64,000 nt of DNA from Micromussa lordhowensis. Lineage: Eukaryota; Cnidaria; Anthozoa; Scleractinia; Lobophylliidae. Below, in pieces: positions 27,401-39,114 of the stretch. Numbering within the stretch: position 1 is the first letter of the stretch; each line of letters begins with the position of its first letter. The notes below the pieces were generated by a model, which was given only the letters and a program-made list of their open reading frames with translations, was not told where the DNA came from and ran no database searches. Location: contig OZ026603.1 of NCBI GenBank assembly GCA_964020085.1, positions 30,051,242-30,115,241 on the forward strand. Reading direction: 5' to 3'. Both the position numbers and the translations under genes were made by a program.

Positions 27401-30206
27401 TGTAGAAATTATCCATGAACAAGAAACATTACCACAGAAGTAAATCACTTGGTGAATAAATATTTTCTGACTTGGGCGCAAGCGACTGCCACCGCTTTAT
27501 ATATAGTGTTCAGCGAATGTAGAAAAAGTTAACAGGAATAGATGGAAGGATGGACAGACAGAAGGAAGGAAGGAGTGCCCTATTCCACCCATACCTACAG
27601 GGTTCGTACTCATTTTGGGACTAAAACTTCAAGGACTTTTCAAGGACATTCCAGGGCGCAATTCCAATTTTTCAAGCACTCCATCTAGTAAAAAATGCCA
27701 TGAGAATGCGATACTAGATGATCGGGTTTAAGGGATAACTGCCAGATTTGTTCAAATGCCAGTCTTTTTTAGTTCCTCCACTACGTGAAAACAGTCAAAC
27801 AGCAAATTTCAAGGTTTTTCAAGGACCCAATGTACTTTTCACGGACTTTCAAGGCCTTGAATTTTGATTTTCAAATTCAAGGACTTTCAAGGTGCGTGCG
27901 AACCCTGTACCTATATCTCGGCTAATGACCACGTCATTATCAGATCTAACAAGTACTTGGAAAGCGATCAACCTCAAAAAGAACATGTTACCACAATTAG
28001 CTGTAAACCCAAGTCCCCAATATGGTAACATGATACTGGTCAGTGGACACCTTGTTTAGACAGGTGTCAATTGACCATAAAATGGATGAATACAAATATA
28101 CGCTGAACTAAGGCAGCATGCCTTGGTCAGCCTATTAGCTGAAGTATGGCTGCCATGTTGCACGATGTCATTGTTGGGCGAATGCGCCTGCAATCCATGC
28201 CGCTAGCCATATTGACCATGAAAAAAGAGTTGCATGGTTCTCTATTTCTATGTACACACGTGGTTCTCTTCCTGTAGTTACGGGGCTCTGCTATTATTTT
28301 AATGTTGACTTGCCCTATGGGCTGGCCAAACATTATAATTTTACAAATACTGTACCTCTGGGTAGAAAGAAGCACTGCAAGAAAGATTTATCTGGCCACA
28401 AAACACAATACACTGAAACGATCTTGTCATTAACTTGGACTGATCCAGGGCTCGAAAAAAGTACAGACATACCATCTGGTCTTATAGGACAAGTACAGTA
28501 AATTCTCCTGTCAGGCAAGTAGCTTTTCATTCTCACTTGCCAACTGGGCAAGGGCCCGGGAAAGTTGTCTGCCAACAAAATAAAATAATGTAAACTACTA
28601 CTTGTCCAAGGCAACCAAATTTTGAGAGCTTCTTGTCCGAGGGCCAAGCTGGAGTTTAAGTTTTTTCGAGCCCCGTGATCAGGATAAGTGAACTTTTAGG
28701 TCATTGCAGCAGTGATTGTATGTGCATCACAATATAGCTATGAATATTTGTCTCTTAGATTAGAGGCTTCAACCTGTTGCTTCATCGTAAGTTGGGGGCG
28801 CACCACTTTCTGTACCATAGGTAGGAGGACCTCCTGCACCAGGTTCTACTGGGGAACCCTGAAAACAAAAAAAAAACATGTCATAGGGATGGATTATTAT
28901 GTTTTTGAGCGGTGGAGTTGGGCAATTTTCTGGGTCATGAAATTCGTTTTCACCTTTAGGTGTGCACAAGTTTTTTTGATCGGCAATAGCTTGTGGAAAA
29001 ATTCATAAAAATATCAAAATAATGATATAGAAAGCACTTGAGTAGAAACCACTTGCTCATTTTTTTTTCCATTGCCCACGACTCACCTTGCAAGATTTTT
29101 TTCCGGCAGTTTTTACCGTGCAGGAATTGTTTTTGGAAATTTACCAACCTCCCCCTCCCCTGAAAAAACTAATGCTCTGTCCCTAATCACTGGTCTGTCC
29201 AGTGATTAGTGATAGGTCTGTCCCCGATCACTGGTCCTTTTCACACCATTTAGTCGATACGGCGACAGTCAATCAAAATTAATGAGATGCATACATGTAC
29301 ATGTATAATAATAATAAGGCGCACATAGAACAAACTTGATACACAATAGGACTCTGGTGAGGGGCAGCAATTTGACCTCTGTGATTGGCATTAAGGTGAG
29401 GAGTTTCACACATTATGGCTGGGGCAATGTTGTAGGTCAAAATGAAATTCAGTTTAAAATGATTTTAACCTAGTTTGATTCGCGATTTCCTTTGTCTTCT
29501 AATCCCAATTATTCATGATCTATGAATAATTAGGGTTGAGAGACAAAGGAATTTCATTTTGACCAGAATTTCATTTTGACCTACAACAGCAACACTATTT
29601 ATTTGAGATCCCATCAGGAGTCAACACTGCTCTTTTGTATCTACTACCAGTCTTAGAGAGTAATCCTTTTTTCCATTGCCACTTAAAAATGAGAAAAAAC
29701 CTGGGGTAGGTCACATCCTGCAGTGGCTTGTGGGACTGTTACCGAGAACAAAACAAAAGAAAAGAAGCTGTATCGTCCCCAGTAACAAGCTTGTGCAAGA
29801 TAAGAGTCGTCCCAGATTTCTTCTCAATTCTAAAATGGCGGATTAGTACGTCCTAAGGGTGAGGGCATCTGATTGCCTAGTATGAGCTTAAGGTGCGGCA
29901 ATTGAACACCATTTTAAGCCTTGAGTACGCGGATTTGACCAAATGAAAATAAAAATGTATAATGCCCAAGGGTTGCCAGGGAGAGAAGGGGATGGCATGT
30001 CCAAGTTTCAATAAATTTTTTACTGCACTCAAGAAAATTTAAGCAGGTTTAACTTTTAAAGGAGAGCACACAAGGCAATGCAAAAGCGTTGGTGTTCCAA
30101 AACATTTTTCCCCTTTTAATCCCTCTTTAAACTTCAACCGCCGCCTGGTTAGCTCAGTTGGTAGAGCGCCAGTCTACTGTGCGGGAGGTCGAGGGTTCAA
30201 GCCCCA

Positions 30207-30247
<41 letters not shown>

Positions 30248-31985
30248 TGTGCTGCCTTTGTAATTTCATCCGCAAATGGTTAGACGTTCAAGTCTTCTCG
30301 GATAAGGACTATAAACCGTAGGCCCCGTCTCCTGCATCTTCAGTGTTGCATGGTTAGCAAGGGACGTTAAAGAACCCACACACAAGCGAAAGGAGTAGGG
30401 CACGTAGTTCCCGGTGTTGTGGTCTGGCCTTGTCTCATGGGTTGGTGCTTCACATACAATGTAGGGTTAACCTCATTGCACCTTTCCCCCTTGGACAGAA
30501 TAGTCCAAGAAAAATGACTATGACTATGACTAAAATTTCACTTAAATTCATGTTAACCCCTCCCCCTCCCCCTCCCCAATTAAACAAGCAACCAAGCAGT
30601 TTTGGAAGATTTCTCGGTTCGAGGCCTCCCACCACTTGACAACATCTAATTTATTTGCCAAACCACCTACAGGCACATTTAAGATTCAAAATGGCCACTA
30701 CAAAACAAAAGGAAAGTTAATTTTTTATTCTTTCTCTAACATGATGTGAGGGCTCCTAACTTAGGTTTGTGATACTAATCGGTATTGGTAGAGTATTAGC
30801 TAAATGTCGGTCACTTGTCGATCAACATGTCGGTCACGATATCGGCTGACACAGTCGGCTGATGTAGCAACTGGGTGTTGGTCGACATATTAATCGATGT
30901 ATCGCCTGACAGACTGTCGGTTGATATAGTGACTGATACTGTTGGCTGAGTATCGGCCGATATGTCGATCTATACTCGGCCGACATGTTGATAGTGGATC
31001 TACCAATATATCGGCTGATACTTGGCCGACAGTATCGGTCAACGGGTGCCTTAAATACACATGATCCGAGAACCTTTGAGGGGTACACTACAGCCAGCTA
31101 GATTTTACCAACAAAATCAAAATTATTGATAAGCTCTGATATTGAGTAATTACAGCTCTTAGAAGTATCTGTGTTAATTCATAGCGAAAATATTACCCAG
31201 GGTAGATCAAGATGTTTCCTAAATACAGCACTGTTATAATAGTAGGGGCCTTTAGGTTGAACCACGACTACGTGATCGATTACGAGTATTTTCGAATTTC
31301 AAACCAGTGACGTTTCCAGAGACCCCACTGTTGAGAGGGTAGCTCATGGGATGAGATGGGTATGTGACATGATAATGTGGAACCTGCAAACTAGAATCGA
31401 AACGTCGTCCTCGATCTCGTTCTTGTACTCAAATCTACAAGACCCCTAATCATTGCACGCAAGGGCACGTCGTGCATGGCTAAGCAGTACGAACGTATTT
31501 CCCTCTGATCTCGGTTAAGACCAAACACAGTCATCAACACCGCGACAATTTTACTTTTGCTAACGGAGTTCTTATACATAATGGAACGGATTCAAAGCGG
31601 TTTTTAACAACGTCGTGAGAGAAAGGAAGTAAGTCACGGGACGTTTTAAGTTTGGTTTCACATTCAAATGAAGACGAACACGATGGAAACCGAATGTACT
31701 CAACAAGCAGCTTTGTCACAACGACACGACACGTTATTTCCCGCAGAGGTAACTCTTGTCTCTGAACAAACTAACTAGACATCTTTAGAAACCAAAGGCA
31801 AGCATGTTTGCCCCAGTTGGCTCATAGCTACATGTAGCTATACGCGTGCTGGACTTTCGTCGACTAAAGTGATCGCCATTTGCTGCCATTTGGCGCGAAC
31901 AGGCTTCGATCGCTCGCTACTTTTCATAAATAAATGAACTAGGCTACGTACTGACCTCTATTGCTTGTTTTTCAGTGTCCGCCAT
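21426..31985 (-). CDS. TMEM272-like four-helix membrane protein, gene B (complete, 224 aa)
   Basis: Exons on the minus strand: 31956-31985 (start codon), 28774-28858, 25399-25509, 24059-24118, 21426-21814. They add to 675 bases and every junction is in phase. The N-terminus carries three PPxY motifs, PPTYGTE, PPTYDEA and PPPSYQSLFGE; four hydrophobic segments follow, starting at GCTILIGLVMAIPIAMIVIG, and the end is Cys-rich (CCCVCCIGICAA). The last three exons match gene A in size pattern, phase and sequence (GAKYKDQCPVEP against GAKYKDDCPVEP), so the pair arose by tandem duplication. The exon at 28774 reads into a stop just after its donor; reading through would give only about 40 residues, so splicing is required. 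Function unknown; the PPxY motifs suggest binding to WW-domain ubiquitin ligases. Confidence 0.83.
23188..23752. mobile_element. CAGGGCTC-family hAT-like element with 6-bp target duplication
   Basis: Ends CAGGGCTCAAAAAGAG and TTTTTTGGAGCCCTG are flanked on both sides by GAGATA (23182-23187 and 23753-23758). It is longer (565 bp) than its relatives and includes extra internal sequence. No transposase frame, so it depends on one encoded elsewhere. Confidence 0.8.
27598..27907. mobile_element. hAT-like MITE with CAGGGTTCG ends and 6-bp target duplication
   Basis: Inverted ends CAGGGTTCGTAC and GCGAACCCTG, subterminal repeats of tttcaaggac in both orientations, and a perfect flanking duplication TACCTA (27592-27597, 27908-27913). 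310 bp, non-coding, in intron 2 of TMEM272-like gene B. Confidence 0.85.
28446..28675. mobile_element. CAGGGCTC-family MITE
   Basis: Ends CAGGGCTCGAAAAAAG and CTTTTTTCGAGCCCCG; interior shared with 11864-12077 and 21011-21226 (gcttttcattctcacttg, aactgggcaagggccc). Flanked by TGATC on both sides. Confidence 0.75.
29433..29588. repeat. Palindromic MITE
   Basis: gttgtaggtcaaaatgaaat at the left pairs with atttcattttgacctacaac at the right; inner arms cctttgtctt and aagaca-type sequence surround a loop at the mirrored attattcatgatctatgaat. Non-coding. Confidence 0.75.
30138..30535 (+). repeat. tRNA-derived SINE
   Basis: Head with A box (tggttagctcagttggtag) and B box (gggttcaagcccc) in good tRNA layout, then a roughly 300-bp body (gttaaagaacccacacac; cacgtagttcccggtg) and a tail of repeated atgact. 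The tRNA part runs straight into the body without a terminator, so it is a retroposon and not a tRNA gene. Confidence 0.75.
30790..31065. repeat. Degenerate tandem repeat of tatcggc/tgacat words
   Basis: Many imperfect copies of tcggctgat, tcggccgat and tcggtcaac at spacings of 10-20 bp in both orientations, giving overlapping small palindromes. Frames through it are rich in Tyr/Ile/Arg/Pro and are not real proteins. Confidence 0.7.
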
Positions 31986-31999
31986 CACTCAATGTTCAT

Positions 32000-34900
32000 G
32001 GGTCTTGTGCTATCTTTGTTTAATACATGCACACCGCTGGCAAAGCAAATAGAGCCAGACTCCTAAAGTAAGAGAGAGAGACTCATGAGTTAATACATTA
32101 TCCCTCCCATAAAATGACGTGCTAGAAACCGAATAAATTATGCTCTCTAATACCCCGAACGAATATTTCAGTACCCTGTAGGGGTGGGTCGAGGGACTTG
32201 CAAGGGGAACTTGGGTTGATTTTAAGGTGGCTTACTACAGTTTTGATGAATTATAACAGCCCAAATTAAACTCTTTTCAAAAATGTTCCAAGATGTTTTC
32301 CTTTTTTTTTTTTTACTGTTAAGTCTTAAGTCTTAAGTCTTTTTGCCCTGGGCACTAACTAGTAGGTTAAATGAAGTTTTTCTCAAAATCTACGCGTATG
32401 ACCCCATCTCAAAATTTTAGGAAATTAGCTCAAACTAAGCAAATGTGAAATCAAAAATAGCTCAAGATCTGTCCTATAGATTTTATAATAATTTTGGCTC
32501 TAAACGCAATTCATCCCTACCAATCAATTGTGAAAATTTAATCATAGGTTTTACGACAGGTTTTCGAGCAATACTTGATCAAAGACTGGCTTTTACAACC
32601 TTGGACGGACCCTTGGACGACCCTTGGACGGGAATTGAATCGCGCATGCTCGTTATTTAAGCGCGCGCTCATGTGACGCCACGTCTTGCGTGCGATAAAG
32701 CAATAGTAAATTTAGAGCTCTTTTTTTACCGGTTGTTTATGGACCTTTTCTGTCATATAAATTGGTACATACACTCCAAACAGTTGCCCAACAACCTGGG
32801 GTGCCATTGTGCGGTCGGGCAACTTTCTGGTGGTGTTCCATAACCCTTTTTTCCCTTTCAACCTCTCTTTAAACTTACCAAAATTTCACTTAAATTCACC
32901 TTTACCCCCGCCTTAACAGAACTTTGCGGCTTTCTTCCAGGCCTTCACGATCAACTGATTTCGGTAATGTATCCCAGAACACTTTTCGCCCCGGACCACA
33001 TGACCTGAAACGATTGACCGCGGCGAAACATTGAGGCCTGGTAACTAGCCAAGGCAGAAAACAGAGAATTTTTTAGGGGGACCACCTTGTAAAAGCCTGG
33101 TCTAGGAATAGGTTTTGTTTGACTGGGAAGGGCAAAACCAATGTTACGAGCCCAGTTGGAGGGGGGTTCTCCCTTATATGGGCTATATAGGTTTCTGCAG
33201 CCCCAAAGGGATAGTTTTTCAGCCGTTTTGGTCATAAATAGGGTATCGATTTTGGCCATCTTGGTCATCAATAGGGTATGGTTTTTGCACTCTAGTCTTG
33301 ATATGGGTAAGTTTTTGAGAAGCTTCTTTGTCATCATTATCGACAAGACCATCAACAAAAGCCCTAAATTATGCTTATGGAAATTTAACATTGGTCTGAA
33401 CTAGGAAACTAATTACCGGTACAAGGCAGGTCTAAAAACAGGGTATTGATGTAAGGTCAGGTCACAAATCGGGTATTGGAAATTTCGTCAGGTCATAAAT
33501 AGGGTAGGGAGAATTGCAGATTTTGATCATAAGTAGGGTAAGGGTTTTGGGAAGCAGGGCACACACCCCCAGCCAATTTTTCTAGCAGTTCCCCCCCCCC
33601 CCCCGGAGTCATGAACTGAAACTAGCATTGAATTTGAAATAATGAAAAGGGAAAATACATAGCCTGCATGACATTTTCTGCAAAATGCTTTCAGTACATT
33701 GCAGCTGATTGTCCCCCCCAAAGGGGAGGGGGAATTCCACATAACGGCCTGTACAGGGAGGCTCCGCCTCAAAGGGCTTCGGGTTTACAGAAGGGTTGGG
33801 ATTTCACAGGTTTAAGTACATGAGAGGATAGGGAAAACACTGAGCAAATGTCACTTTTAACGTTTGATGTTCTCCTATAGTATTGTTCATTGACTTTACT
33901 GAGTGGGTATAGAAAAAGGAATAGTGTACATTACATACATGAAAGGGGTACAGGGTAAAGGATCAGACTTTGGGGTGGAACCTCCCCATACAAAACTTGG
34001 TGGAGTAACACCCCCGCCAGTGCCCCCACAGGGGCTGATTGCTGGTATAGATTCAGGGGATAGATCTAGGTGGAGAAAAGTTGGTATGACTGCTTTTTAA
34101 AAAGGCCCAAATAACAATGAGTATATCCTCTACAAGGGGTGTTTAAATGCATTCAAAGTTAATTCACTCTATGAGAACAATAACAATGCAAGGCCACTAC
34201 ATTAGTGGACCAATAGCTCTGCAGTTGGTTTTATTTCCTTACGCTATTTTAGATACAGCAAATCATTATTTTACAAAAGACACTGTGTTCAATTTTTTTT
34301 ACAACCTTTTCCAAGTATTCATCAGCTCTCTTGAGGACGAATGCATCTTCACCTGAGAGACCTAGGAATGGGGTGGGATAAGGTGAACTTAAAACCCAGG
34401 AAAAAACCTACAAACGTTTTGGGGGTTTTGTTCATGCAATAATGACAGCCCCGGTATCTTATTTTCTTGAAAACCTTGATTCTAGTGAAAAACATTAAAC
34501 AAGTCATGGAGACCAATAAAGTTCATGGGTTGGTTACACCACAAGATGTCGTAGTATTCAGTGCCTCTATAAAATCATCAAATGGCTAGAACACCATTTG
34601 AGTGATGAAAAGCAGTTACACAAGTTTCACTTCAAGCAGAATCATGTGCTTCTGGTCCAAGCCAGTGCCAAACTGGAAATAAATGCAGGTACCTTGAACA
34701 AATTCTAAAAGTGCTTATTTAAACCAGACTTCTGGCCATTTTGAAGGATCTGGTTAGACAAGTAATAACTGAGAGGTAACAGTTCTTGCCCTGACTAGTG
34801 GTGTAATGTTTCTACCCGATACAAATGTTGTTGAAGTATTTTCCATCTTTGGTTAACTTTGGACTATAAGTTTTGCCACAGTATGAAATACTACAAAACA

Positions 34901-35200
34901 TGTAAAAGCCTGCAACAGAACATAATATTACATGATTTTATATTTTATAGAGATTTAGGATTGTCAAAAGTAGGCCACTGCCAGCAAAAATTGCCACCTT
35001 CTTCACAATCTTGGCTAGCCATTCTCTCTCGCTGCGACACCCCAACTGATCTAATTCTTCAGAAAAAGATGGTAAAATATGCCGCCTTCTATAACAATTG
35101 AGCCACCTACATCAAAATGTTGTGTGCAACCCTGACATTGTATCTATAACATACACCAAAGTACCCAAGTCAAAATAAATTTAGCAAATTTTTTACACAA
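32000..35200. other. Intergenic DNA between TMEM272-like gene B and the LIN37 end
   Basis: Holds only dispersed repeats (for example 33140-33600, with several copies of aaatagggtat-like words and a C-run at 33591) and short chance frames. 31985-32200 should contain the promoter of gene B; no specific site is claimed. Confidence 0.5.
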
Positions 35201-35204
35201 CATG

Positions 35205-37900
35205 TTATTGATGTTCAAATAGTTCTCGTATCTTTTTTATACTCGGAGTATAGCAGGCTTGTCTTTGAAAAGAGTAGTCTCTCCAGCTGCAACAGAAACA
35301 CACCAAATGCTAATTACTTCTCAACATTTAATTCACAAGCCTATAAAAGTTGTCAAACATATAGTTTGTATATGCACAGCTTTGTCAAGAATACTATGTA
35401 TTAAGTTAAATTTCAGGGCTGTCATTAAGTTTTGAGTCACCAGTAGCCTTGATCTTCACACCTATAACAAACTTGTTACCTTTTTAACCCTTTAAGCCCC
35501 GGTAGGAATACTGTATTTTTCTAAAACAGTAAAGACCCGAAGACCACAAGTAATATACCAATTGAAAGGTACACCACAACAGACATGCAGGATATCACAG
35601 ATTAGTTTGAAGAACGTCCAAAATGAAAAAACAAAAACGTTCACAAATACCTTATTCCTTGCATGTATTGGGTATACCCCTAAACAATAGCTTAATTTGC
35701 AGCTCTGTGTGTACAGATTTTTATCAGATATTCACTTGACCATAACTGTGCAACAGGCAAAAGTTGCAAAAACTTGAGGGGTGGTTAATCAAGTCTGATA
35801 CGGGAGGGGGGTTGCATCAACTACAGGCAAGCTCCTCACGTAACATCAAGAGCCCATCAAACATACATGTTACTGGCGACGACCCTTATTGACATCCCTA
35901 CATTGTTCATCAGGTGTTAAAATAATTTCTGGCTTTACATAATAAAAATAATTTGGCGTGTGAAAACATTGTCTATTGAATTGACCAGACCATGTGCCAA
36001 GTTTTAAATTCAAGACTTTCTGATTAAAACTGTCCAATTTTAAATGAAATTTTTCATGTTTCAGAGCAGAAGTAGATTTTTAGTTTTAGCTGCTTCAGTA
36101 TCATTAATTTTTATCAAATGGTATTTCTTTTTGCATTGATAACATTTTTAATTTTGTTACAGTGCGACTACTCTAACCAAGGCCACCCGACAAAATTTTC
36201 TACAAATTTAACAAATGAAAATCGTGGAGGTTAACAATAGTTTTCTAATAAATTATCCAAAATGACCACAAATCTGTTGCCTTTGAGATGTACAGCTTGA
36301 TTACAAAGTTAATTTGCTGGAAAACTATTGTTAAACTCCGCAATTTTTATTTGTTAAATTTGTGGAACATTTTGTCGGGTGGCCTTGGTTGGAGTAGTTG
36401 CACTGTAAATAATTGAACATTTTTTTAACATAATTTTATTTTTTTAAAAAGTTTCATTGTATCTTTTTTATTGTTAATATTTACATTAATTTTATTTATC
36501 ACTCACTTGGTCTTAACCTTCTTCCATCTATCAATGTGATTTCTTTTGAGGTCACTCACTGCTGGGGCTTTATCAAGATCCTAAAGCAAAATGAAGTTAT
36601 GAAGTTTTCAGTTACACATCGTAACCAGAATACTGAGCTTTAGATAATTATTATAGGGAGTAAAAGGAAAAAGACTTCTCAGCATTTTTTTTGTTGTTGA
36701 GAAATTGAGAAATCAGCATTCCATTTATATCATATCTAAGGTCTGCATTCAAGCCAATATGACCCATACCATGAGAGATTGACCCGGTTTCTGTAGTACA
36801 AAGAGGGTGATTATAGGAGTTCCACCACAAAGGAACAAAACTAACCTGAACAACTGTTCCTAAAATAAGCAAAAAATAAACAAAATAGCTGCCCACTGGT
36901 CTGTTATAAAACACTAAGGGACTGGGAGTGATGAGGAAATTAAGGGCGGGTACTGTTTATGAAGTTTTCTGTACTGTTTTTGTCAACTCCTGTATGTTTT
37001 AAAAGAGAACAGACTCACTCTAGTTTGAAACGTGTTAGGCAAAATACATGTACTACCAGACAAAAACGTGATGTAACTATTTTGCACTTTCAAAACTTCT
37101 CTACTCACATAATGGATATCAAGGGACAGCGTCCCTTTGGGATGAGTGCTGTTCATGTCACAGTCTTCAATCAGTTTAATTGGATCTGGAAAACTTTACA
37201 AAGGAGAGATAAAAATAACTCTTCATTACTCTAGGCTCTTAGAAGGTAGAAGGTGATTTTGCAGCCTTCAGGGCATATTTGCGCTGGTGCTCCACACTAA
37301 CACTAATCAATCACATACTAGTTTCCATTGTTATCGCTGATTCAACTGCCTGGTGTTAGTGGAATTTTCAAGACTGCAAAGTATTTACACAAATTTGTTA
37401 ACAAGTCATTGAATCCGTTTGAAGCCTCCAACAAACTAAACTGTTGAGCTTTCACATTCTCAATGTTGACTACTTGTTAACCTAAAGTGAGTTCTTCATG
37501 GGAAAATCTCAGACTGAGACCTTGCCGTATTGACCAAGCAATTTGGTCAAAAATACTCATCTGCACGTCATATTTTCAACTCTCTTCTCAGTGTTTGGAT
37601 ATCCCAATGAAACACTGTCTCTTGTGTTTGATATATTACAAAAAGACCGAACATTTGAGGTTAATAAGTTGTCTGTTATATGGCTTTTTGCTTGGCTTTT
37701 GCAGGCCTTTTAATTGGCTCGTGGGCATTACGGGAGAATAATAAACGCGTTATATGGACTACAAACAAAAGTCAGCTTTTATTCTTGTGCCTGCAATTAA
37801 TAATCTAGCTTGAAATTGAATTGGCATGGTGGCCACTGTGGGGCTAGAAGGTTTTGTAATTATATTACCTGTACACATTTTTAGGATCACCCTCACCATT
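35205..37900 (-). CDS. LIN37: LIN37 (DREAM/MuvB subunit), 3' exons downstream of the Polinton
   Basis: Four exons on the minus strand: 37869-37900, 37109-37193, 36507-36580 and 35205-35286 (stop). They read in phase as NGEGDPKNVYS, then FPDPIKLIEDCDMNS to SLDIHY, then DLDKAP to DRWKKVKT, then NWRDYSFQRQACYTP to RELFEHQ. The RWKK-x-Trp stretch followed by a short helical tail ending a few residues after RELFE is the known C-terminal layout of LIN37, a subunit of MuvB that helps DREAM repress cell-cycle genes in the nucleus. The acceptor at 37193 (GTAAAG) is chosen because it keeps the frame and gives the family's VY-x-x-P wording; the alternative AG seven bases on causes an early stop. The exons further upstream lie beyond the 20-kb insertion. 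Confidence 0.8.
36159..36406. repeat. Palindromic MITE upstream in a LIN37 intron
   Basis: acagtgcgactactctaacc at the left pairs with ggttggagtagttgcactgt at the right, and the inner arms (ggccacccgacaaaat / attttgtcgggtggcc) pair perfectly. It lies directly downstream, on the coding strand, of the 36507-36580 exon. Confidence 0.85.
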
Positions 37901-38140
37901 CTGGAAGACAATAAACATATTGGAGATATAAGACAACAGAAGATAGCAGATAACTAGTACCATAAAGTTGGGGTAATAGCAATGTCTTGTTGGGACTAAT
38001 GAATACAATAGGTACATTATACTAACAGGGCTCAAAATAACGGCCGGTCACAGGACAATGTCCGGCCAAGATGACTATTTGTCCGGACAAAATTTGGGTT
38101 TGGTGGTCATTTTGACCGGTCAAGTACGCGGTTTCCAAAT

Positions 38141-38476
38141 AATAGACCTTTTTACCGATACGGCGGCCATCTTGAATTCTATTGTTTTGACTGAGAAATT
38201 ATGGGCTGCCGAGGGGGCAATCGCTGGTAAATTTATCGTATACACAGCTTTCAGGATAAATTTTTACTGCTTGTCTCTCATATTCCATAACAAATATTAC
38301 AAGCGTTACATCTTTCCGTCACGATATTTGGCAGTTGTTCCTATGGTTATCGAAAAATTATTGTTAAAAGTTATCACGCCACAGTATTCTTTTTAATTAT
38401 TTCTCATCTGCCCCCTGGGCATCCCATAATTTCCTCGGAATTCAAGATGGCCGCCGTATCGGTAAAAAGGTCTATT
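38141..38476. repeat. MITE with 39-bp perfect inverted ends, nested in the old element
   Basis: aatagacctttttaccgata and the 19 bases after it (38141-38179) are mirrored exactly at 38438-38476. The interior is non-coding. The fresh ends suggest it is younger than the element around it. Confidence 0.8.
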
Positions 38477-38867
38477 CACTAGAAAAAAAATTTCCTTTAT
38501 TTCTGGAAAATATAAACAGTGAAATAATAAAATATCTCAGCAGCTTGTAGTTACAAAATAGGAGAATACAGATGAGACGGTTATGATTGTCAACTTCGTG
38601 AATGCTGTGGCGTCTTAGCGGCTTGCTAAAATAACACAGGAAACATCAACCTCTGTAAATACGCTAAACAGTCTAGACAACAATGAACATCGCATCAATC
38701 AATGTCGCAGTTACAGATTTAATTTTCCCCAGTTTATTTCCTACATGCTGACCGAGCATGCTGAGCGGCGGAAGGCAGCGACCTTTCACTTGTAGCACAA
38801 GCCTATGCAGCCCTATTAGTGTTTAGTAGAAACTTGAAGTGTTTACAACCAAAATCGCATTCAGCAT

Positions 38868-39100
38868 AGTAGTGTAGGAAATGGGGGAACTAGGACATTT
38901 CTGGATTTTACGCATCTCAGCGTAGTTAGTGTAAAAATCTGAGTCTAAAATATATGATATAATACACTAAAACAGCGTAGTTATGCGTAGGTAGTGTAAG
39001 TAGCGTAGATATCGTAAAAATTAGACATACTATTTTACGCACAAAAATGCCTGAAATGCGTAGGATAGTGTAGGATATAGTAAAATTTAGATTGTTCTCA
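38868..39100 (+). repeat. Polinton left terminal inverted repeat
   Basis: 233 bp, begins agtagtgtaggaaatggggg, and by eye is identical to the reverse complement of 58920-59152. Inside it short words (gcgtag, tagtgta) recur about every 10-25 bases, which may be binding sites for the integrase or for replication initiation at the protein-primed ends. Confidence 0.95.
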
Positions 39101-39114
39101 CGATGCGTAATTTT

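Noticed and set aside
30138..30215. Functional tRNA gene
   Set aside because: Good A and B boxes, but the acceptor arms do not close properly and the sequence runs on into a SINE body with a repeat tail.
36845..36858. 14-base exon candidate between LIN37 exons 37109 and 36507
   Set aside because: It has AG and GT borders but including it shifts the frame of the conserved DRWKK exon into a stop; direct joining is in phase.
38058..38396. 112-codon plus-strand frame left of the Polinton
   Set aside because: It crosses the old transposon end and the nested MITE; no conserved protein.
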